64,000 bases of DNA from Effrenium voratum (lineage: Eukaryota > Sar > Dinophyceae > Suessiales > Symbiodiniaceae): positions 62,001 to 126,000 of the forward strand of contig CAUJNA010001213.1 of NCBI GenBank assembly GCA_963377175.1. The letters are read 5' to 3'. Under the pieces are notes generated by a model that worked only from the letters and a program-made list of their open reading frames with translations, had not been told where the DNA came from and ran no database searches. Below, piece by piece: positions 60,126 to 63,454 of this stretch (the first letter of the stretch is position 1; the number at the start of each line of letters is the position of its first letter). The position numbers and the translations under genes were made by a program.

Positions 60126-63100
60126 TAGTTTATTGTTTTGACATATTTCCAGAGATGATCCATCAATATATTTTTGTTTTATATATTTCCAGGGAGGTGT
60201 CTATCCCCATGCCAGGAGCGGCAGACGGAGGAGCTGCGCCGCGCAGTGCTGCGCCAGGAGGAGTCGGAGCTGAAGGACGCCATCCGCGAGGCGAGCTCGC
60301 GGGAGGGGCTGGTGCCGGAGGCGGTTTTCTGCTGCGGCGGTGTCTCCATTTTTTCGGTCTTTGGCGCGAGTTTTGCCAGGGGAGGTTAGGACTTTAGGAC
60401 TTTTTGCCAACTGAAGGGTTGTCCATGAAACCGCTGAAAGTTGAACTTTCGGCAGGGGAGCAGAAAGGAACAGAGTTCTGGGTACCCCTGAAGAATGTTT
60501 GGAGGAAAATGGTGTTGAAAACCAGAACCCTCTTGTTTCTGGTGAGGTTGCATGTTTAATGGGAGGTTAAGTCTCACGTCTCACTCCCTGAGGTGGACTT
60601 CAGATGACTTCAGTCACTTTTGAGATCAATTTTAGCGGTGAATAAAAACGTGTGAAGTGAGTATTGCTTTTTTGTGGAGGCTTGGCGTGGCCAATCCTGA
60701 AGCCCTCTCGGGAAACCACTACAATGCCTTTGAACAGCCCAGTTAAGATGGTCCCTTATTGTCCAAAATGAACGAATATGAGGAAACAATCTATCACTAC
60801 TGGAAGTATTGTTTTGTGTTTTTTTTCCAGGGGGCTTAAGCAAATAACAGCTAGTAGGAAACCAAGGGAGCCAGGCACCCTCGTAAAACCAGAAGGATGG
60901 CTTATTGTTGCGCTCACTTGCCCAAAGCGAATTCACCTTTTCACCCTTTGGTTTCCCTGATGTCGTCAGCTGTTTTTTATTTATGGGTCAGAAGGTTAAC
61001 ATAACATTTCTGGTTCCCTAAAGGTGCCCTTATAACTCACCTACTTGCAATATATGTAGGGCATCCGCCAACAGCTGGCTGGTTCTTGACGAGCCGACGA
61101 GCAGGGGTTATCAAAGCTTACTAACGATCCCCCCTAGTCAGTACTTCACATTTTTCTTCCCAAACATCACCCCATCAAAGGGAAAGTCATCCAAAATTGG
61201 CTCAAATGGTGCTGTTGACATGGGCTTAAACAAGGGAAATGCAGGAACCCGTTAGCAACCTCGAGGGACCAGCTGACTCTCACAATGAGGGAGCGAACCA
61301 TCTCGTATGGCTTTCTGTGGAAGTTCGGTTTGCCTGGGTTCATTGTTCCCCCCATTTCTTCCAAAGGCCGGAACCGCCAAGAGTTGCAGTTTCTACTGGA
61401 AATCACCAGTGAATTCCAACCTTTGAAGGAGATGAGAAATCCAGCGACCCCTGTGATAGCTGCAAGGGACGCCCAGCCCCGCCGGCTCGATCCTTTCTTT
61501 TCGCGGAGGTGGCTTCTACAGGGATGCAGTATCAGGTGGGCCACAAAACAAACACGAAAACCATCTCACTGGCAGCTTGTTGTGTTTTGTTTCCACATTG
61601 CATTCCATAGCTGAGAAACGCCCTCATAACTTGACATCATGAAACCAAGGCTAATATAGGGGGGAACATAGTTAAGAGGTTTACCGGTATAGTGTCATCA
61701 TGAAAAAGGCTTCAACATGCCCCACCCATTCTAATGCCCTTTGATCAGGTTACCCCAAATAGGTCGCCATTTGAACCCCCGAGAACCCCTGTTGGTTTGG
61801 ATTGGCGGTGGTCCGGAACAGCTTTTCACCACCGGGATTCACACCACCCTGTCTGAGGCAAGCTGATCTTAGGACAACCGTGAGTCCAAATGCCCACCAG
61901 TGTGAAGGATCTAGCCACCTGGAGGCACCAACTGGGAAGCTGACATTTGCTTCTGGGTCAAAAATATGTACCCAAAATGGGTCCCTGGTAACAGAAAAGC
62001 AGGGCCGAAACCTTCGGCTTTCTGGTGACTCTTGGACTCGGCGGACCGCCGAGAACCAGCCGAATCCGCGTCGGACTTGGAACGTCGGAACGTCGGGACG
62101 TCGGAACGTCGTGAGGCCAGGCGACAGGAGGTGCCACAGGAAGAGATCGACAAAGCCCAGGACGCTTTTTCGAATCCGATCGGATTCGCAGTCGAAACCG
62201 ATCGGCAGGGGTTCGTTTCTGCTCCGCGCTTGGGAGTTGGGTGTGTCTTTGTTTGAGGTCCATCGCACACCCCGCGCGCCGGGGGTGGTTTGAAAGGACA
62301 CCCACAGGAAGTTAACCATACAGTAGGGGTCGCCTGTTCAAGACGTGCACAGTTTGGTTGGAAGTGCGCCCTGTTTCTTGGAGGGGGTGTCAAAAGTAAG
62401 CTGATCTTTTCCAATGGCGGACAAGCTGAGCCACATGTTCAGGCGTTCAGGGCAGACTCAACAAGGCTCACTCACTCAGTTTGACGGTGCTAGAGCCTCT
62501 CGAGCAAGTCACATGCAAAGTGGTTTAGCTACCCTCTTCATCTCGTGGTTTTCGGGGTGCTCAAGCTTTGCAGGACACGCTGAGCCGGGTGGTGTCTGAG
62601 CGGAAGCTGGGTTGGCTGGACAACGCCATCGAGGATCCGGGTGTTTTCTAGACTGCATCGTGTTGCATGGAAGTTAGGAGGTACCACCAGTGAAGAATCA
62701 TGCCGCCGACCTGACCTTTGCCTATTTTGGCAACCCACGGGTCAAGGTCCCGAATGGAAAAGCGTTTCCAGGCTCTTCATTGGTTCTTTTAGGTATGCTT
62801 TCCATGGTTGCTCCCAGCCATGGCCTCAAGGTCTTGTGGTCTCTCCTTGCGCCGATCGATCAGGCTGCAACCCAGCTTGCCCCCCTTGCGCCCCCAATCT
62901 TCTTCGCTCAAAATGGCCGGCCGCAAGCATGTTCCATTCTTAGTGGCTGCAACTGGCATTCAACAATTGGGAGTATGGCTTCTACTTTTATATTTTTTTA
63001 AACTCGGGTCACCGGTTGCCTCTATGCCCAAAGTCCCCCTGCCAAAACCCCAAAACCACAAAACCGGAGCCCAAAACGAAGCGATGGACGCGCCCGGGAG

Positions 63101-63202
63101 GCTCGGGACGAGTCGGAGCTGCGAACTTTGCTGGCAGAGCTCCGGAAGATGGAGATGTCGGAGGGGCTCAGGGAGAGGACGCGACTTATGCGAGCGGACG
63201 AA
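23706..63202 (+). CDS. Alpha-helical 48-residue-repeat protein gene (one gene, or two flanking pirin), partial
   Basis: At least 27 short exons on the + strand encode a tandem alpha-helical repeat. Spliced by phase, the clearest units are exactly 48 residues: exons 7-8, 9-11, 17-18, 20-21, 22-24, 24-26 and 27-28 each give 48; exons 3-5 give 47 and 19-20 about 49. Each unit has a helix (xALxxLVxERxLKxLxxAI), a turn often written ESGDE or SSDE, a second helix (xLREAIxEARK) and a short LPxEEVExAQ segment that runs into the next unit's first helix. Conserved Leu and Ala lie at helical spacing, which suggests a solenoid or extended bundle. I know of similar Leu/Glu-rich repeats in dinoflagellate predicted proteins but cannot name a family or function. 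No start or stop codon was found. The pirin gene lies between exons 15 and 16. Donors among the readable junctions are mainly GC, then GA, with few GT. Confidence 0.75.
23797..23932. mobile_element. Family B element
   Basis: ctaggtcctccag at the left and ctggaggacctag at the right are a perfect 13-bp inverted pair. It starts 27 bp after the donor of repeat exon 1. Confidence 0.9.
24641..24703. repeat. Small inverted repeat
   Basis: ggaccctcaaaat and atttgagggtcc flank about 35 bp; hairpin-capable. Found in the intron before exon 2. Confidence 0.55.
24778..24826 (+). CDS. Repeat-protein exon 2
   Basis: After cctccag the frame reads [16 protein letters not shown], the turn plus second helix of a unit. 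The acceptor is AG|G. The end lies at caag|gc; the phase with exon 3 leaves one base ambiguous (see findings). Confidence 0.75.
25268..25385. mobile_element. Family C2 element (diverged)
   Basis: ttgactgctattgggttgga, tctttataattgggaaatca, then ccagtaaacccc. Same layout as copies at 32018, 34922 and 54856. Ends about 45 bp before exon 3. Confidence 0.5.
25432..25519 (+). CDS. Repeat-protein exon 3
   Basis: Frame [16 protein letters not shown] then [13 protein letters not shown], ending aag a|gccact (GC donor). The split Ser codon is completed by exon 4, giving [17 protein letters not shown], a perfect match to the unit consensus. Confidence 0.75.
25765..25875. mobile_element. Family A element
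   Basis: ttccatttgctgaaatgata, then ggaacttatcactgctggaa, ending cttaaccaaatggaag. In the intron between exons 3 and 4. Confidence 0.8.
26828..26883 (+). CDS. Repeat-protein exon 4
   Basis: Frame [18 protein letters not shown], from an AG|G acceptor to a GC donor (cattcag|gcgg). Joins exon 5 in phase to give [19 protein letters not shown]. Confidence 0.8.
26920..27040. mobile_element. Family H element
   Basis: acccagaggctcccgattga, ccttcaaacaacctggtttt, then agcctttgggaat. Begins 36 bp after the exon 4 donor; the right inverted end is diverged. Confidence 0.65.
27670..27714 (+). CDS. Repeat-protein exon 5
   Basis: [15 protein letters not shown] between ggctcag|g and gcggag|gacc (GA donor). 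It is the EAR-LPxEExxxAx segment of a unit. Exons 3 to 5 together make a 47-residue unit. Confidence 0.8.
28015..28059 (+). CDS. Repeat-protein exon 6 (less certain)
   Basis: [15 protein letters not shown] between gcacaag and cagcag|gcga. Phase 0 on both sides fits exons 5 and 7, and FQQ|EAL resembles the usual AQ|DAL boundary, but a full unit is not restored, so another exon may be missing or this one misread. Confidence 0.4.
28079..28178. mobile_element. Family D element
   Basis: ggtggctcccatccccttgg, cttcttagccttttggggtg, aacccaccaaaagtttttaa, gcgggggatctgatgg. Begins 20 bp after the exon 6 donor. Confidence 0.7.
28590..28688 (+). CDS. Repeat-protein exon 7
   Basis: [20 protein letters not shown] then [13 protein letters not shown]. 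Acceptor cgcccag|gag, donor aaggag|gcgcgc. Exon 8 starts with the same gcgcgc, so the last bases of the exon and the end of the intron repeat AGGCGCGC. A tract of T and C precedes the acceptor. Confidence 0.85.
28762..28787. mobile_element. Family B left-end fragment
   Basis: ctaggtcccccagtagtgcc is identical to the left end of the full copies at 47068 and 59076; the rest is absent. Confidence 0.6.
29112..29156 (+). CDS. Repeat-protein exon 8
   Basis: [15 protein letters not shown], donor gcgcag|gcgc. Completes the 48-residue unit begun in exon 7. Confidence 0.85.
29847..29897 (+). CDS. Repeat-protein exon 9
   Basis: [17 protein letters not shown] after cgcag|gac; GC donor ctc|gcggac. Joins exon 10 to read KALQLAIKSGDE. 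Confidence 0.8.
29945..30036. mobile_element. Family A element (left end degraded)
   Basis: gttttttccccctgctgttt, aaggggaatttatctctact, right end cttaagcaaatggaag. Starts about 48 bp after the exon 9 donor. Confidence 0.75.
30567..30623 (+). CDS. Repeat-protein exon 10
   Basis: [19 protein letters not shown], acceptor acggag|gcc, donor tccaag|gccc. Confidence 0.85.
30818..30880. mobile_element. Family K hairpin element
   Basis: ccgtgggtcaaaa and ttttgacccatagccacgg are inverted ends around a ccgttttgggatcttatttt core. Similar hairpins are at 50608-50668 and 63902-63989. Confidence 0.6.
30981..31085. mobile_element. Family C3 element
   Basis: ggctatttggtaacgggtct, ttggactttgactttttgct, gaattggaccctcaaaaagg, gggtcaacagcaaccaag. 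Related to 46107-46221. Confidence 0.65.
31896..31930 (+). CDS. Repeat-protein exon 11
   Basis: [11 protein letters not shown] plus two bases (ca), donor ca|gcag. The split Gln codon is completed by the first base of exon 12. Exons 9 to 11 make a 48-residue unit. Confidence 0.8.
32018..32146. mobile_element. Family C2 element
   Basis: cttgactgctattgggcaac, tagtttccactaaaccccaa, aaagttattcactttttgca, ggggggtcaacagcagccaa. Confidence 0.7.
32663..32720 (+). CDS. Repeat-protein exon 12
   Basis: [19 protein letters not shown] from ggctcag|g to gacgag|gacg (GA donor). A shortened first helix compared with other units. Confidence 0.8.
33461..33545. mobile_element. Family A element (5' two thirds)
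   Basis: cttccatttgctgaaatgag, ttggtttcaaagggagtcga, tttcacgactggacat. The right inverted end is missing. Confidence 0.7.
33898..33972. repeat. CCCCT-type C-rich tract upstream of exon 13
   Basis: Tandem cccct/ccccc pentamers end about 14 bp before the exon 13 acceptor, in the polypyrimidine-tract position. Confidence 0.8.
33986..34073 (+). CDS. Repeat-protein exon 13
   Basis: [20 protein letters not shown] then EVARATDVL, donor ctgg|gccc. The E|EQLR boundary with exon 12 recurs at exons 15-16 and 17-18. Confidence 0.85.
34922..35036. mobile_element. Family C2 element
   Basis: cgactactattgggttggat, ctttagacttttacttttgg, ccactaaacccccaaaaagt, ggggggtcaacagcaaccaa. Ends 60 bp before exon 14. 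Confidence 0.75.
35097..35137 (+). CDS. Repeat-protein exon 14
   Basis: [13 protein letters not shown], acceptor ccccag|g, donor ggcaag|gtgc (one of the few GT donors). Joins exon 15 as [12 protein letters not shown]. Confidence 0.75.
36043..36084 (+). CDS. Repeat-protein exon 15, last before pirin
   Basis: [14 protein letters not shown], acceptor ccctcag|gag, donor gaggag|gacc (GA). Its continuation in repeat register is found only at 52776, beyond the pirin gene. Confidence 0.8.
36151..36262. mobile_element. Family C element
   Basis: gttgcattttgcttggctgt, ggactttaactttttgccaa, ccactaaaagctaaactttg, gagcagaaagcaaccaag. Starts 67 bp after exon 15. Confidence 0.8.
36754..36867 (+). CDS. Pirin exon 1: signal-peptide-like N terminus
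   Basis: ATG at 36754, then [20 protein letters not shown]: two Arg, a hydrophobic stretch and a small-residue region ending AACRGA, typical of a secretory signal. It continues [16 protein letters not shown] to a GC donor (gtggag|gcgg). Phase 0 matches exon 2 and intron edges share GAGGC. No homologous sequence anchors this exon, so its assignment to pirin is by phase and position only. Confidence 0.55.
36754..48579 (+). CDS. Pirin family protein (cupin-fold metalloprotein), 13 exons found, 3' end open
   Basis: Thirteen exons spell a nearly complete pirin of about 383 codons to the last donor seen. Landmarks in order: [137 protein letters not shown]. In characterised pirins two His of the HPH motif and the His and Glu of HSE bind iron; all four are present. 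Pirins are bicupin proteins, some with quercetin dioxygenase activity, others transcriptional cofactors; the role here is unknown. All twelve junctions join in phase: eight GC, three GA and one GT donor, with ten of twelve or more acceptors being AG|G. Introns are 391 to 1490 bp. Exon 1 adds a signal-peptide-like leader unusual for pirins. The stop codon probably lies in an exon beyond 48580. Confidence 0.9.
37381..37530 (+). CDS. Pirin exon 2
   Basis: [20 protein letters not shown], then [13 protein letters not shown] and [12 protein letters not shown]. This is the start of the conserved pirin domain. Donor taken as ccg|gccgg (GC); an alternative is gccg|gtgg paired with an acceptor at 38371. 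Confidence 0.85.
37966..38015. repeat. 10-bp tandem repeat TTTGGTTTCC
   Basis: Five near-perfect copies of tttggtttcc in pirin intron 2. Confidence 0.85.
38383..38416 (+). CDS. Pirin exon 3
   Basis: [11 protein letters not shown] plus one base, donor ccag|gcgc. A 34-bp exon. The split Gly codon completes with exon 4 to read [13 protein letters not shown]. Confidence 0.9.
38582..38690. repeat. 39-bp tandem repeat
   Basis: Two and a half copies of a unit containing accactaaaccacaagcaaa and aaagtggatttggatttcaa in pirin intron 3; a diverged inverted relative of the same words occurs near 38876-38920. Confidence 0.75.
39538..39608 (+). CDS. Pirin exon 4 (HPHRGFE motif)
   Basis: [20 protein letters not shown] then DHT. 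Acceptor agag|gctt; donor act|gactct (GA). HPH supplies two predicted metal ligands. Confidence 0.95.
40054..40147. mobile_element. Family J hairpin element
   Basis: gagactctgctctccatgac and gggtcagcaggagactc form inverted arms; inner arms aaaaaatgg and ccatttttt pair as well. Second copy of the element at 14023. Followed at 40150-40205 by a family A right-half fragment (gaatctatcactgctggatt, cttaaccaaaaggaag). Confidence 0.65.
40268..40389. mobile_element. Family B element
   Basis: ggtccccgagctaggtgccc on the left, core ggcttcccctaccacaatag, atcgggtaccaacgtattct, right end caggaggacctag. Ends 38 bp before pirin exon 5. Confidence 0.75.
40428..40485 (+). CDS. Pirin exon 5
   Basis: [19 protein letters not shown] plus one base, donor gcag|gcgt. 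The Gly codon completes with exon 6 to give [13 protein letters not shown]. Confidence 0.95.
40799..40985. mobile_element. Family G element
   Basis: ggggttgattcccaattttt, then gatggatccctggaaagaat, ggaaggtacccct. In pirin intron 5. Confidence 0.7.
41629..41731 (+). CDS. Pirin exon 6 (NHSEM motif)
   Basis: [20 protein letters not shown] then [13 protein letters not shown]. His and Glu of HSE are the remaining predicted metal ligands. Acceptor tctgag|gc; donor ccaa|gacc (GA), with the Lys codon split. Confidence 0.95.
42788..42926. mobile_element. Family G element
   Basis: gcttgattcctggtccattc, gatccctggaaagaatggaa, aaggtacccctagag. In pirin intron 6, about 90 bp before exon 7. Confidence 0.7.
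43015..43072 (+). CDS. Pirin exon 7
   Basis: [19 protein letters not shown], acceptor ctgag|gatg, donor caccag|gcaac (GC). The donor is the first base pair of the flanking family A element. Confidence 0.95.
43073..43190. mobile_element. Family A element at a 5' splice site
   Basis: acttccttttggttaagaat, gtctttgaagggaatctatc, right end cttaagcaaatggag. The left end lies within about 4 bp of the pirin exon 7 donor. Confidence 0.85.
43637..43764. mobile_element. Family A element at a 3' splice site
   Basis: cttccatttgcttaagaata, a TA/TG microsatellite inside the element (43650-43678), gttggttttgaagggaatct, right end gctaaatggaag. Its last two bases are the AG acceptor of pirin exon 8. Confidence 0.9.
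43765..43918 (+). CDS. Pirin exon 8
   Basis: [51 protein letters not shown]. The acceptor is the right end of a family A element; donor caag|gcgc. Confidence 0.95.
44478..44551 (+). CDS. Pirin exon 9
   Basis: With the split Gly: [20 protein letters not shown] then IHTGK. Acceptor ggcag|gaag; donor gcaaa|gtga, the only clear GT donor in the gene. Confidence 0.95.
44943..45011 (+). CDS. Pirin exon 10
   Basis: [20 protein letters not shown] then VET. Acceptor ggcacag|gtga; donor acg|gagc (GA); GGAG is repeated at both intron edges. Confidence 0.9.
45042..45155. mobile_element. Family C element
   Basis: gcagtttgcttggatgttag, gactttaactttttgccaac, gagcagaaagcaaccgag. Starts 31 bp after pirin exon 10. 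Confidence 0.85.
45670..45743 (+). CDS. Pirin exon 11
   Basis: [20 protein letters not shown] then EPTV plus ca. Acceptor ccatag|gag, donor gtgca|gcac (GC); the next exon begins with the same gcac. Confidence 0.95.
45928..46040. mobile_element. Family C element
   Basis: tgcatcttgcttggatgata, ggactttaacttgttaaacc, acagttaaacttttagcagg, gagcagaaggaaaccgag. In pirin intron 11, preceded at 45868-45915 by a family C3 fragment. Confidence 0.8.
46107..46221. mobile_element. Family C3 element
   Basis: ggctattttgggaacggatc, ttggaccttaactttttggt, ggaggggtcaacagaaaccaag. In pirin intron 11. Confidence 0.65.
47068..47182. mobile_element. Family B element
   Basis: ctaggtcccccagtagtgcc, tcccctactactatagacca, tcgggtaccaacttattcta, tctggaggacctag. 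Ends 51 bp before pirin exon 12. Confidence 0.9.
47234..47294 (+). CDS. Pirin exon 12
   Basis: [20 protein letters not shown], acceptor accgcag|gcac, donor taccag|gcga. AGGCG is repeated at both edges of the next intron. Confidence 0.95.
48259..48413. repeat. CCCCT pentamer tract upstream of pirin exon 13
   Basis: About 30 copies of ccctc/cccct, all pyrimidine, ending 36 bp before the exon 13 acceptor. Long Pro/Ser and Gly/Glu ORFs across it are artefacts. Confidence 0.9.
48450..48579 (+). CDS. Pirin exon 13 (FGGWPWPSD)
   Basis: [44 protein letters not shown]. Contains the conserved pirin C-terminal signature. The end is put at cttca|gtgag because a family A left end begins 9 bp later; no stop codon is reached in a pirin-like context, so one more exon is likely. 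Confidence 0.9.
48586..48640. mobile_element. Family A left end
   Basis: attccatttgctttaagaat, aggtgtgttgttcccc, starting right after the pirin exon 13 donor. Its matching right half may be the fragment at 49735-49827. Confidence 0.65.
48665..49335. repeat. 38-bp minisatellite
   Basis: About 17 variable copies of a unit starting agtggatcccgccgagtatc, then ccgccagagcagctcgcc. Period 38 keeps several frames open and produces long Arg/Ser/Pro ORFs on both strands that are not genes. Confidence 0.9.
49735..49827. mobile_element. Family A right portion
   Basis: cccttgttggttttaaaggg, aatctatcactactggaaat, ggggggcggaaagcaaatga. The usual left end is absent directly upstream. Confidence 0.8.
49828..52775. 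other. No confident gene between pirin and repeat exon 16
   Basis: Contains a family K-like hairpin at 50608-50668 and a repeat at 50817-50945 shared with 59655-59770 (aagatacat, gcaaccatttgaaacatg, aggtgtat). An open frame at 51899-52117 ([16 protein letters not shown] start) is unrecognised. The final pirin exon should lie at the beginning of this stretch but was not identified. Confidence 0.35.
52776..52826 (+). CDS. Repeat-protein exon 16, first after pirin
   Basis: [17 protein letters not shown], acceptor cgtgag|gac. It continues exon 15 in phase and register ([14 protein letters not shown]). The end is uncertain: cag|gcac at 52802 or gaggag|gaat at 52826. The AQ-type end of this unit was not found. 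Confidence 0.75.
53397..53468 (+). CDS. Repeat-protein exon 17
   Basis: [20 protein letters not shown] then SSDE, acceptor gcacag|gag, donor gacgag|gacg (GA). Exactly 24 codons, half a unit. Confidence 0.9.
53518..53660. mobile_element. Family E element
   Basis: tccctggagatctccatttc, ccattttccctttcgtgggg, agactgaataaatggaattg, ccctcttaagata. Begins about 50 bp after exon 17. Confidence 0.75.
53960..54031 (+). CDS. Repeat-protein exon 18
   Basis: [20 protein letters not shown] then DRAK, acceptor tgcgcag|gag, donor gccaag|gtcg (GT). Exactly 24 codons; exons 17 and 18 form one 48-residue unit. Confidence 0.9.
54415..54543 (+). CDS. Repeat-protein exon 19
   Basis: [43 protein letters not shown]. 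Donor gaggag|gctg. The acceptor (aaaag|cccg) is less certain and adds one residue to the 48-residue unit completed by exon 20. Confidence 0.85.
54572..54652. mobile_element. Family D element
   Basis: ttggtgcttcccagccgtcc, gtttaactcactgaaggtta, gagcggtggatctgg. Starts 29 bp after exon 19. Confidence 0.55.
54856..54972. mobile_element. Family C2 element
   Basis: ttgactgctattgggttgga, tctttagacttaacttgttg, ggggggtcaacagcagcaac. About 105 bp before exon 20. Confidence 0.7.
55079..55141 (+). CDS. Repeat-protein exon 20
   Basis: [20 protein letters not shown] then L, acceptor ctcgag|gag preceded by T-rich sequence, donor ctg|gacc (GA). Confidence 0.85.
55340..55595. repeat. Composite TTTG / CTTG / TTGTG microsatellite
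   Basis: tttg repeats (55360-55400), cttg repeats (55408-55534), then ttgtg pentamers (55533-55592). The Leu/Ala/Cys-rich and Gln/Ala/Ser/Lys-rich ORFs here are artefacts. Confidence 0.95.
56080..56170. mobile_element. Family D element
   Basis: cagccatccggttcctgagc, cttttggctttttagtgttt, attaaaagttagtcactttt. Confidence 0.7.
56310..56550. repeat. C-rich tract directly before exon 21
   Basis: About 240 bases of ccccaac/ccccacc words containing two copies of cacctttgcccaaccc, ending at the AG acceptor of exon 21. Pro/Thr and Gly-rich ORFs are artefacts. Confidence 0.9.
56553..56651 (+). CDS. Repeat-protein exon 21
   Basis: [20 protein letters not shown] then [13 protein letters not shown], acceptor ccccag|gag, donor gccaag|gcgc. 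With exon 20 it makes an exact 48-residue unit. Confidence 0.9.
56757..56815. repeat. ATTT tetranucleotide repeat
   Basis: About fourteen attt units, with a poly(T)/poly(G) stretch following at 56828-56853. Confidence 0.9.
57178..57310. mobile_element. Family B element
   Basis: tcctaggccccccagcctgg, gggtgcccctgctaaaatag, atcgggtaccctgattctga, ctggaggacctgg. Confidence 0.85.
57785..57853 (+). CDS. Repeat-protein exon 22
   Basis: [20 protein letters not shown] then CRS, acceptor ctgtcag|gac, donor tca|gcct (GC). Weaker consensus, but the conserved Leu positions and the 48-residue spacing with exons 23 and 24 both fit. Confidence 0.75.
57874..57980. mobile_element. Family B element
   Basis: cctaggtcccagccaggttt, ggttcccctactaaaataga, ggggtaccaacttattctaa, tctggaggacctag. 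Starts 20 bp after the exon 22 donor. Confidence 0.9.
58320..58372. repeat. GAAA-rich microsatellite
   Basis: Tandem gaaaga/gagaaa words. Confidence 0.85.
58538..58567 (+). CDS. Repeat-protein exon 23
   Basis: [10 protein letters not shown], a 30-bp exon, acceptor aagag|gag, donor tccgag|gtcc (GT). Confidence 0.8.
58582..58685. mobile_element. Family A element
   Basis: ttccgtttgctgaaatgaat, cccttgttgcttttaaaggg, cttaaccaaatggaaag. Starts 15 bp after the exon 23 donor. Confidence 0.85.
59076..59190. mobile_element. Family B element
   Basis: ctaggtcccccagtagtgcc, ggttcccgtactaaaattga, ggtacccttattctaacctc, ctggaggacctag. Full-length with 13-bp inverted ends. Confidence 0.9.
59259..59376. mobile_element. 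Family A element
   Basis: catccatttgcctaagaaca, gttggaatcgatttcacaac, right end aaaaagcaactggaag. A duplicate of its right end (tatgttctcatttttcccag, ccaattggaag) follows at 59400-59442. Confidence 0.8.
59521..59589 (+). CDS. Repeat-protein exon 24
   Basis: [20 protein letters not shown] then LIQ, acceptor gccgag|gcg, donor atccag|gcga. Spans a unit boundary: exons 22-24 complete one 48-residue unit here and the next begins. Confidence 0.9.
59655..59770. repeat. Dispersed repeat shared with 50817-50945
   Basis: gctccttacaagatacatgt, aaccatttgaaacatgttgc, gaggtgtatcatgta. Same order and strand as the copy after pirin. Confidence 0.65.
59775..59905. mobile_element. Family E element
   Basis: tccctggagatctccatttg, ttttccctttcatggggaga, attcatggaattgggggccc, ctcctcctgaaggtaag. 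Confidence 0.75.
59955..60130. repeat. CA and TA microsatellites
   Basis: ca repeats (59960-59979) followed by three ta/tg blocks up to 60125. Confidence 0.9.
60216..60290 (+). CDS. Repeat-protein exon 25
   Basis: [20 protein letters not shown] then DAIRE, acceptor tgccag|gag, donor gcgag|gcga. Joins exon 24 as [16 protein letters not shown]. Confidence 0.9.
60383..60477. mobile_element. Family C element
   Basis: aggttaggactttaggactt, ccgctgaaagttgaactttc, ggcaggggagcagaaaggaa. About 95 bp after exon 25. Confidence 0.75.
60782..60847. mobile_element. Family A right half
   Basis: aatctatcactactggaagt, ccagggggcttaagcaaata. The left end is missing. Confidence 0.7.
60850..62115. other. Intron sequence, no further exon recognised
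   Basis: A frame at 61372-61440 ([16 protein letters not shown]) looks repeat-like, but exons 25 and 26 already complete a 48-residue unit without it. Otherwise nothing supported. Confidence 0.4.
62116..62160 (+). CDS. Repeat-protein exon 26
   Basis: [15 protein letters not shown], acceptor cgtgag|gcc, donor gcccag|gacg (GA). Upstream are three near-tandem tcggaacg words (62077-62112). Confidence 0.9.
62574..62633 (+). CDS. Repeat-protein exon 27
   Basis: [20 protein letters not shown], acceptor ttgcag|gaca, donor atcgag|gatc (GA). Confidence 0.9.
63101..63202 (+). CDS. Repeat-protein exon 28, last in window
   Basis: [34 protein letters not shown]. The unit with exon 27 is 48 residues at ERTR, after which the next unit begins. 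The donor is not clear. The gene appears to run on past the window. Confidence 0.8.
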
Positions 63203-63454
63203 AAATCTCCGACGCGAGAAGCGAGCGGCGTTTGTCGCCTTTTTTTTCTTCCCCAGGGCCACCGCCCCAAGAAATTTCGATGGACAACATGACTAGAGCC
63301 CCAGGCCTAAGGCTAAACAAAAGAAGCGAGGCGAGCGACGTAAAGCTCCGGATGGATGCAAGGCTCCTGATGGATATCGGGGCTCCAAGATAACTTGGTC
63401 TGAGACCCCGAAGGCAAGTGGGTGTGTGGTATGGGGAAATTTCATTTTCTGCAT

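Noticed and set aside
2934..60130. Direct-repeat blocks considered as CRISPR-like arrays (61-bp, 38-bp and 9-bp arrays)
   Set aside because: No regular repeat-spacer structure and the context is eukaryotic; these are satellites.
61372..61440. Possible repeat exon [16 protein letters not shown]
   Set aside because: Exons 25 and 26 already join into an exact 48-residue unit; including it would break phase and length.
62690..63001. 103-codon ORF with a hydrophobic middle
   Set aside because: In the intron between exons 27 and 28; no recognisable domain and overlapped by equally long frames.
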